Origin: Parietichytrium sp. I65-24A
Lineage: Eukaryota; Sar; Bigyra; Thraustochytrida; Thraustochytriidae
DNA length: 64,000 nt
Direction of reading: 5' to 3'
Assembly (NCBI GenBank): GCA_012862575.1
Contig: BLSF01000068.1
Coordinates: forward strand, 62,001 to 126,000
The notes under the pieces are model-generated. The model saw only the letters and a program-made list of their open reading frames with translations, was not told the origin of the DNA and ran no database searches. Shown here piece by piece: positions 57,754-64,000 of this stretch. The translations under genes and the position numbers were made by a program. How positions within the stretch are numbered: the stretch's first letter is position 1; every line of letters starts with the position of its first letter.

Positions 57754-59556
57754 ATGGAACGATGGGACAGATGGGACTCTCTCAGCGCGTACCGGGCTGC
57801 AGAAGCCATTGCTCCAGAGTTGCCCAATCTGGCAATCCAGCTTCCAGTCATTCGAGGCGATGGTACACTGGTCGGACACCAGACGCTGCTGGAGGAGGAG
57901 TCGTCAAGCGGAATGGATCCCGATTCTGAAGAGGAGGACGACGAGGATATTCGGAGGACGAGGACAGGTGGGGGTTTCAAGAAGGACGCTCCGTCGATCG
58001 GTGAGCTTTTAGAAGGGAAGAGTGGCGGTCAGGCGAAAGACAAACTTGGCAAAAAGGGCAAGATGAGCCGAGTCAAGCTGCTAGCCCTCGACTTTTTGTC
58101 CAACATCCCCATGGAATCTGAGAGAGAAGAGGCATCCGCAATAATCGCTGAGAGAGAACAAAACACTGACGGGACTGGGCCGAAGGTCGTGGGTCCGGAA
58201 GGCGCGGATGAGGATGGCCGAGCTCTTGAGGGCCACGCCGAATCACCTGGTAGACTGGAAGCCAAAGAGGGCGGTGACCAGCAGCACGGTACGGCCGGGG
58301 AGGAAGCTCTGATAGGAATTCGATTGCGTGGGTCGACCCAGTTCACGTATGTATCTCGCCGCACGCCAATTATCTCCGCTTCCACGGCGCCGGGAAGAAC
58401 AAACGCGGTTCCGCCAGCGAAGAACAGCTCCAAGGCCGCTTTTGAACAAAAGCTCATTAATGCAAATATTCACGATTCGTCCCGTATCTATTTGTCATCT
58501 CATAAGGGCTACCCAGCGATGGTATTCTCCGTAATAAAGTACGACGAAGGACAAGAAAGCAAGAGAAGGAAGAAGTCGAAACTGTCGTCCGTGATCATGG
58601 AGATGCCCAGGCGACGGACCGAAGTCCCAAAGATCTTGCAGGATGCCACGTGGCTGCAAAAGCGGTGGGGGACTTCTTACGCAAGATATTTCAACATTGA
58701 GTGGGCGGAGGCGTCTGGAGATAAAGTAGATCCGGCGCGAGCAGAAATCGAAGAGGTATGGGACAGAAAGTACTCCCCGGAGGCCCTTGACGACCCGCGA
58801 ATTAGGCAAGGAAAGCATCGAACGGTGCAAAGTTTAGACGGATACGTGGTCTCTATTTTGCCGTATACAAAGACAAAGGAACTGAAAGCTGAGCTGAACG
58901 AAGTGTTTCGGGAGCAGCACCCCGAGCTCCCTGCGGATTTGTCACTGAGTAAAATCAGGAATCTAAAGCGGGAGGTTCTAGAGCACTCAAAGCGGTTGGA
59001 CCTGGAGCTCACCACTGCTGCCCTAGCCATTGTCTATTTCGAAAAGCTTGTATTCAAAGGTGTCGTTCAAAAGATGAACAGGAAGCTCGCAATGTCTGTA
59101 TGCTTGGTGTTGGCTTTCAAGTTTAATGAACCTTATTACCCAGGGTCATCGAGACTGAAAGAGCTTCTTGACGATATTGAGCGAGTCCAGGCTCTGACGC
59201 ACAAGCAAGTGCTGGAGGCGGAGTTTTCTGTTTTTGGCCACTTGCTCTTCCACCTAAACGTGAGCAAAGATGATGTTCTTCCTCACTTCTCGAGGCTACT
59301 GAAACAATCTGAGTCAACGCCAATGGAATATCTTGGCGAAGACCTTGCCGAGTTTTACTTCCCCGAGGATGCCGGGAGTGCAGCATCCACGCCAATCTCT
59401 ACTCCACCGAGCAGCCCAGACGCTGGAAAGAGGCGTCACCGCCATTATCAACACAACCACAAGAAAACGAGGCGATCGAGACACCGAAGGCATCGCAAAA
59501 AGGAGAAGAGCAAGAGGAAAGACAAGAAACGGAGGGCACAAAGCACTGAAAGTTAA
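57754..59556 (+). CDS. CABLES-family protein with cyclin-like C-terminal domain
   Basis: The first well-placed ATG is 57754 (600 residues); an upstream in-frame start is TTG and that stretch is repeat-derived. Matching animal CABLES1/2 (CDK5 and ABL enzyme substrates): T-R-R-T-P-I-I-like segment near 205, then D-D-P-x-I-x-x-G-K-H-R near 342-352, I-L-P-Y-T-K-T-K-E-L-K-A-E-L-N-E-V-F-R-E and L-S-L-S-K-I-R-N-L-K-R-E just before a cyclin box-like helical domain (about 409-520; Y-F-E-K-L-V-F-K-G, N-R-K-L-A-M-S-V-C-L-V-L-A-F-K). The family links cyclin-dependent kinases to tyrosine kinase signalling in animals; function in protists is unknown. N-terminal 200 residues are disordered, with acidic clusters. 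The C-terminal 60 residues are extremely basic (H, R, K), with likely nuclear localisation. Confidence 0.82.
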   Translation: MERWDRWDSLSAYRAAEAIAPELPNLAIQLPVIRGDGTLVGHQTLLEEESSSGMDPDSEEEDDEDIRRTRTGGGFKKDAPSIGELLEGKSGGQAKDKLGKKGKMSRVKLLALDFLSNIPMESEREEASAIIAEREQNTDGTGPKVVGPEGADEDGRALEGHAESPGRLEAKEGGDQQHGTAGEEALIGIRLRGSTQFTYVSRRTPIISASTAPGRTNAVPPAKNSSKAAFEQKLINANIHDSSRIYLSSHKGYPAMVFSVIKYDEGQESKRRKKSKLSSVIMEMPRRRTEVPKILQDATWLQKRWGTSYARYFNIEWAEASGDKVDPARAEIEEVWDRKYSPEALDDPRIRQGKHRTVQSLDGYVVSILPYTKTKELKAELNEVFREQHPELPADLSLSKIRNLKREVLEHSKRLDLELTTAALAIVYFEKLVFKGVVQKMNRKLAMSVCLVLAFKFNEPYYPGSSRLKELLDDIERVQALTHKQVLEAEFSVFGHLLFHLNVSKDDVLPHFSRLLKQSESTPMEYLGEDLAEFYFPEDAGSAASTPISTPPSSPDAGKRRHRHYQHNHKKTRRSRHRRHRKKEKSKRKDKKRRAQSTES

Positions 59557-59643
59557 AACAATTTTTACAGGGAGAGAGCCACGCAGAGGCGCATCCTGTT
59601 ATTAGTTTTTGCGTGGCCCGTTTGCTTCTCATCGGGGCCACTC

Positions 59644-60693
59644 TTATGTACAGACGAGGTCGTTGCGGCCAATGTCAATGTAATATTTTCGTGAGGCACG
59701 TTCGGATACAGACATGTTTTCCCCGGGAAAGCCGAAATCGTAGGTTTCGCAGATCTCTGCAGTAAACTTTGCGTCCGCACTATCGGCGCTCACACTGGTT
59801 GTAAGGAACGATTGCGAGTCTGGCTCGACATGGACCATCAAGGGAAACCACGACCATGTTCTGGCGGCGAGTTTTGCTGCAGAACGATGGGCTGTCATGG
59901 TACAACAATAGTCAACCGGACACTCAAACTTGTGCGAGAGACCTTTGCACGCGCTACGGAGAAGTGCCATCGCGTGTGACTCCGCAGAGAGAGTCTGCGC
60001 TCTTTCCTCGCTCGGTGAGAGAGACGGCATGCTGTCGGCCTCTGCAACCACATTTCGATGGCCTGCGAAATTATGAATACCTCACACAGAGTCAGCGAGT
60101 TGCCCATGAGCAAGTTGTTGGTACAAACGGCAAAAGAATGCCAACTTACATAGACCATCGAGGTCATCCACAAGGACAGTATGAACCTTGTCAGCCATGA
60201 GAGGCAGGTTGGCGAGTACCTGCAACAACTCTTGAAGATTAGAGACATATTTGAACACTATTTTCCGAAGTGCCATCATGTCCTTCTCTCCTCCTTCTGC
60301 ACGCCAAGTAGCTTGCGCCAGAACTCCAGGCGGCGGATTCCGATACAACTTTTCCCTGTCACAAAGCACAACCGCAACGCCCTCAGCCAGCTCCAAAGCC
60401 CGAGCATAGGCAAACTGCATCAACATTGCACTCTTCCCGCAATTATTAGGCCCACACAAGAGCACTTGCACGCTTTCCGCACTTTGCACACTTTGCACTA
60501 TATCGTTTTCTGAGTCACCTTTTCCATATGAAAACAACTGAGTCGCGTTTCTCTTTGGCGCTTTTTTTGGGCTAACCTTTCGCACCAATCTCTCTAATCC
60601 ATGTCTGCTTTCCCTCTCTTCTGCGCGCAACTTTTCTCCAACGCGCACATTGGTGAGGAACTTTTCCAGCACGTTTTCCAACGCCGCACACAT
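59644..60693 (-). CDS. SWSAP1-like (RecA/RAD51-paralogue type) ATPase, two exons
   Basis: Exon 1 is 60693-60150 and exon 2 is 60062-59644, with an 87-nt intron (60149-60063; GTAAGT donor, TTCGCAG acceptor). The join is phase 1 and gives about 320 residues. Exon 1 carries Walker A G-P-N-N-C-G-K-S (81-88), a strand V-A-V-V-L-C-D-R, the segment K-I-V-F-K-Y-V-S-N-L-Q-E-L-L and Walker B V-L-V-D-D-L-D-G-L (about 174-182), an order like SWSAP1, partner of SWS1 (ZSWIM7) in RAD51 regulation. Exon 2 reads helix, C-C-T-M-T-A-H and a beta-rich tail, as in small RecA-like folds. An upstream in-frame extension starts with TTG and is made from GAATTC repeats, so 60693 is chosen. SWSAP1 identity is moderately sure, RecA-like ATPase more so. 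Confidence 0.68.
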
Positions 60694-60709
60694 GTCGCGT
60701 TTCACTTTC

Positions 60710-60742
60710 AAATTCAAATTCGAATTCGAATTTGAATTCGAA
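60710..60742. repeat. AAATTC/GAATTC palindromic repeat
   Basis: Alternating AAATTC, GAATTC and GAATTTGAATTC units, largely self-complementary, so it could extrude as a hairpin. It lies 17-49 bases upstream of the SWSAP1-like ATG. Confidence 0.85.
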
Positions 60743-60776
60743 TGCTCCTCTTTCCTTCTCCTTTTCCTTCGCAAAA

Positions 60777-60802
60777 GTGTACTCGCGTACGCTTTCGCGT
60801 GT
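60777..60802. promoter_or_regulatory. GTAC/CGCG element upstream of SWSAP1-like gene
   Basis: GTGTACTCGCGTACGCTTTC followed by GCGTGTG, about 85-110 bases before the minus-strand ATG; a member of the recurrent TACG-type elements. Function inferred from position. Confidence 0.35.
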
Positions 60803-61746
60803 GTCTCCTTCTCCTCATTGGTCTACTTTGGATTGGAGACTTTAACTACAACTAGCCAGCAATAGCAGTGGATAGTAGTTGTAGTAGTTGGTGCTGTCAG
60901 ATACACTAGTATTATGGGTTCCGCAGGCGAAGAACCTAACTTTTTTCAAATTTAGAAAAGTTCTTAGTACTTCAAAGTTTGCAAAGGTTGCTTTTAGAAT
61001 AACATATATATCCCACTTCTTGAGATGATTTTTGGATGATACTTTCCCTAGATTAAAAGGCAGATAACGTTTATCGGCCGAAAAGATACTAGCAGGGCAG
61101 CAGGCAGTTCTTTTCAAAAGAACCCTGCCTTTCGCATATCCATAACAGCACACTACTGGTATTGGTACCAACAATGCGCGAAGAACCAAGAGAACAGATC
61201 GTTGATCACGTACAGGTCAGATTATTCGTTTGTTCCCAGGGTGAAGTCGCACATGGATAGTACCCTCTCGACTAAGAAAAACCCTATACACAAATACTAT
61301 AGACATCGAATAGAGTATAGATACATGAGAGCGAGCACCCTCACAAACGCCAAAGAGGACGTGCTCGAGAGTACGCTAGCGACACTTAGACGGACACTAA
61401 CTTACGTGTGTGCGATTCACGATTGTTCACGATTGTTCCCCGCACTTCAATATAATAAAGGACTCGGTGTAATCGCGCGAAAGGACTGCACACACTGCAC
61501 CAAGAGTGCGCGCGTGGGTGCGTCTAGTACGCGATCTGGCGTGGGCTGCAGCTCGGAAGAGTGTATGGGGACTGGCCGAGTGCGCGCGGCCCCGTATTAG
61601 CGCGCTTCGACCTCTGCGGTGAAGGCTTTTCTGCTTTTGGGTTGGTCCCGTTTTGGAAAGTCTTCGTTTCGACCTTGCTAGTTAGCTAAAGGAGTGTTGG
61701 TTGTTTGGGCGGAACCACGTTGCTTGAAATCTGATTTGACGCATTA

Positions 61747-61961
61747 TATTCTGAATTCGGAGTGCGAAGTTCAGGTTGCTGATTTGTCTTATTCTGAATT
61801 TGGAGTGCAAAGTTCAAGTTGGTCATTTATCTTATTCTGAATTCGGAGTGCAAAGTTCAAGTTGGCGATTTGTCTTTTCCTGAATTCGGAGTGCGAAGTT
61901 CAGGTTGCTGATTTGTCTTATTCTGAATTCGGAGTGCAAAGTTCAAGTTGGTCATTTGTCT
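61747..61961. repeat. 43-bp minisatellite, five copies
   Basis: Copies start at 61747, 61790, 61833, 61876 and 61919 with constant 43-base period and few substitutions. Unit reads TATTCTGAATTCGGAGTGC, then (A/G)AAGTTCA(A/G)GTTG and (C/G)TGATTTGTCT-like end. Copies 1 and 4 share GCGAAGTTCAGGTTGCTG, while 2, 3 and 5 share GCAAAGTTCAAGTTGG, indicating higher-order duplication. Ends 72 bases before the ATG of the TMEM129-like gene. Confidence 0.95.
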
Positions 61962-62033
61962 TATTGGGTTTCAGATCGGTGAGCAGATTGCCATTGGAGC
62001 GCGAATACTGGCCGCGCTGCCTGGTCTTGGGAA

Positions 62034-64000
62034 ATGGCCACTCTGGATGAGTGCTTAGAGGTGGTGCAGCAGGGGTCCGTGGCATTCGCGCTGTTCGCAG
62101 CTGGAGCATTCTATCTTGCGGATCAAGCGAAAGGGTTGGCTCGCTCGTTAGGCATCGTTCCCTTGCGATTCGAATCATCCGGGAATGGCGAGATTCTGAT
62201 CCCACAGCAGCAGCAGCAGGTTCAGGAGCAACAGCAACAGCAACAACAAGACAATGCCGATCGAGGCCGGAGACGAGTGCAAAAAATTGTCGTAAGATCT
62301 GGAGCGCTGGTGGACAGCATCACGTTCTATTATGAGGGCGTTCCGAACGGTGTCACGTTTGGGGGGACCGGTGGAAATCCGCATCCGCCATTTGACCTCG
62401 CTGATAATGAATGGGTAGTGGAGGTTCGCGGGCGCCGGGGCGCTTATATTGACCAAGTGCAATTTGTCACGAACCTTGGTCGCACATCCCCGGCGTATGG
62501 CGGGAACGGAGGTGAGCAGTTCGCCTTTCGCACGGTTAATGGTGCTCCAATCGGGGGGGTGGATGTTATAGTGTCGATCAACGGGTGGATCCGATCAATA
62601 CGCGGGGTCATCGAAGTAAGTAAAGTGAACATCTCTTCGCCAGAAACGCCACTATACATTCGCGAACGTGGGATTATTCGCGCCCACCAGCGAAGAGTAC
62701 GGAGGCGCCTTCGATTTCTGCATTCCCTTGTCATCGCATACACATGCTTTCTAATGTTTGCGATGGGCGGCTTCGCGTTGGACATGCTTCGCGGGCCTGT
62801 GCCTCTGGATTTTGACGACCTTTCCGCTTCTCCCGCTCGCGCTTTGGTCAGCATCCCAGCGAGCGCGGAAAAGCTCGCGGACAGCGTGAAGTTTTCGGAC
62901 GGCCAAGAGTTGGTCCGCTGGATCATCTTAAACATTGGGGAGCCCACATCCATCACCAACGCGCAAGAAGATTTGCCCACGTCCAAGGTGGATAGAGGCC
63001 TCGAGGTCGTAGAAGCGTCCACCGTTGGAGTGTTGGTGAAGGAGATTGTGGAGCGCCAACCCGAAGCCCCCACATACCGCAGCCGGAAGAATGCGGCCCT
63101 GCGTACAGGAATCATTCGCAGACTCGACTTTAATACGCACGGGCTAGTTTTTGATGAGATCACAAACATATCTCCCAAATTTCGTTGGATGTGGTCGGGG
63201 CCAGCATTGGCCGATGATGACGACAGCACTGAAGAAAGCCGGCAAGGGAGAGGTGCTGGAACAAGTCGTCGCAGCCCTCGAATCCAGAAGGTCTATCCTC
63301 GATACTACGTTGACGAAACGTTTTCGCCCGTCATCTTCTACATTTGCTCTGGAGTGGTGCTTGTGGCTTTCCTTTACACCGCAAAAACGGAGTGGCGTCA
63401 ATCTACCGGGGTGGAAGACCCGGTCATCCAACGTTTTGAAATTGGGAATGAGGAAGGCTCCACTGACGAGCGAGCGCGCATCTTGGACGAGGAGGTTCTT
63501 GAAGAATCTACCCTCGTGCTGCCGTGGAGCTCGAGTGTAGTCGTTGTCACGCGAAACTGGCTGATCAAGACAAATTACCTCGGCCTGGATGCCATCGCAA
63601 TCAGTGACGCCAGACTCGTAGATCTCCGCGTCTCAGGCCGGTGGATCATGGGGGAGCTCGTCGAAATTGTTACGCTCCGGATTGAGAGTAGGCGATCGGT
63701 CACACAGACGGGGCACCACCGCCAAGCAAGGGCAACCTACTTTTTTGATGTGGCTCTCCCACGGATGCAGTTTGAACTATTACAGGCAAGCTTTATTGAT
63801 CGAGTGAACAAGCGTCAAGAGGAGTTGGTGAAAGACCACGAAAACCAGTTCCTTGGGCTCTTCAAAGACATGCTCTGCTCTCGCGTGGAAGCTGGGATCT
63901 CTTTCGACCCTGCCACAAATCACGACGAATGTCTGGGAGCTTGCGGGAGGGCCGCCTCGGTGCTGATCAATAAACGCTGCGATACCTGCCAAGAGCGCAA
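62034..64000 (+). CDS. Jacalin-lectin / TMEM129-like E3 ubiquitin ligase fusion (3' cut by window edge)
   Basis: Open from the ATG at 62034 to the window end with no stop: 655 residues visible. An upstream in-frame stop precedes the ATG. Order: hydrophobic segment (about 15-32), polyQ linker (58-72, CAG/CAA), jacalin-like lectin domain (about 84-195: I-V-V-R-S-G, D-S-I-T-F-Y-Y, F-G-G-T-G-G, V-T-N-L-G-R, Y-G-G-N-G-G and a D-V-I-V-S-I-N-G end), TM helix (229-249), a lumenal or cytosolic loop, TM helix (431-449), then a region matching TMEM129 (W-x-I-K-T-N-Y, F-D-V-A-L, F-L-G-L-F-K-D-M-L, then D-E-C-L-G-A-C and R-C-D-T-C-Q-E). The last cysteines (633, 637, 649, 652) look like the start of its RING-type domain, which lies beyond the edge. 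TMEM129 is an ER E3 ligase of the ERAD pathway. The insert sits between TM1 and TM2. Confidence 0.75.
   Translation, partial: MATLDECLEVVQQGSVAFALFAAGAFYLADQAKGLARSLGIVPLRFESSGNGEILIPQQQQQVQEQQQQQQQDNADRGRRRVQKIVVRSGALVDSITFYYEGVPNGVTFGGTGGNPHPPFDLADNEWVVEVRGRRGAYIDQVQFVTNLGRTSPAYGGNGGEQFAFRTVNGAPIGGVDVIVSINGWIRSIRGVIEVSKVNISSPETPLYIRERGIIRAHQRRVRRRLRFLHSLVIAYTCFLMFAMGGFALDMLRGPVPLDFDDLSASPARALVSIPASAEKLADSVKFSDGQELVRWIILNIGEPTSITNAQEDLPTSKVDRGLEVVEASTVGVLVKEIVERQPEAPTYRSRKNAALRTGIIRRLDFNTHGLVFDEITNISPKFRWMWSGPALADDDDSTEESRQGRGAGTSRRSPRIQKVYPRYYVDETFSPVIFYICSGVVLVAFLYTAKTEWRQSTGVEDPVIQRFEIGNEEGSTDERARILDEEVLEESTLVLPWSSSVVVVTRNWLIKTNYLGLDAIAISDARLVDLRVSGRWIMGELVEIVTLRIESRRSVTQTGHHRQARATYFFDVALPRMQFELLQASFIDRVNKRQEELVKDHENQFLGLFKDMLCSRVEAGISFDPATNHDECLGACGRAASVLINKRCDTCQER

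Larger units (their letters stand above)
60694..62033. other. Divergent intergenic region with minisatellite
   Basis: 1.3 kb between the SWSAP1-like gene and the TMEM129-like gene. Contains an AATTCGAATTC palindromic run (60710-60742), a TACG/CGCG element (60777-60802), and a five-copy 43-bp minisatellite. No gene seen. Confidence 0.5.

Noticed and set aside
61747-61961. CRISPR-like regular repeat array
   Set aside because: Units are contiguous 43-base tandem copies without spacers, in a eukaryotic genome; a minisatellite.

Overview
The window is nuclear DNA of a unicellular eukaryote. Coding density is high, with about 25 genes in 64 kb and strands alternating in tight convergent and divergent pairs. 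Nearly every gene is one uninterrupted reading frame. Where introns exist they are single, short (68, 87 and 105 nt) and GT-AG. The gene set (polycystin channel, augmin-type subunit, Prp31, OGG1, CABLES-type cyclin, Rab GTPase, GAF proteins, secreted sulfatases on long Pro/Thr linkers) and the abundant TACG-rich and tetranucleotide simple repeats suggest a marine protist. My best guess is a stramenopile of the labyrinthulomycete/thraustochytrid kind. A unicellular red alga of the Porphyridium type is the main alternative. I cannot settle this without a search.

Layout. 0-10 kb: 3' part of a CYP86/94-like cytochrome P450, a BTB/T1-domain protein, an unknown multi-span membrane protein with polyQ, and a two-exon mitochondrial carrier of the NAD/folate/pyrimidine-nucleotide type. 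9.5-16.3 kb: a 1791-residue GAF-domain protein, then a membrane-anchored copper-oxygenase (LPMO)-like protein on the other strand. 16.3-19.6 kb is gene-poor and holds a 478-base assembly gap. 19.6-28.1 kb: Rab-like GTPase, a coiled-coil protein, OGG1, a HAUS6/augmin-like protein and PRPF31. 28.1-31.3 kb shows no gene. 31.3-45.2 kb is a secretory block: a secreted Cys-rich protein with a PT linker, a SAP-domain protein with a short first exon, two tandem sulfatases and a frame-disrupted MINPP-type inositol-polyphosphate phosphatase. 46-64 kb: a repeat protein with an S-I-x-x-x-N-F-G-G motif, a polycystin-type channel, a GT25-like Golgi-type protein, an ELM1-like protein, a PTEN-like pseudophosphatase with C2 domain, a CABLES-like protein, a two-exon SWSAP1-like ATPase, and, running off the right edge, a TMEM129-like ubiquitin ligase carrying a jacalin lectin domain.

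There is no operon logic. The genes are mostly unrelated housekeeping and signalling functions. The exception is the 31-45 kb secretory cluster, where a shared Cys-rich plus PT-linker architecture and a tandem duplication point to extracellular sulfated-polymer processing. The most unusual items are the jacalin-TMEM129 fusion (62034-64000), the LPMO-like membrane protein (15059-16255), the Asp-for-Cys pseudophosphatase (54565-56160), and a recurrent GTACGC/CAAGTACG element near 5' ends of several genes.
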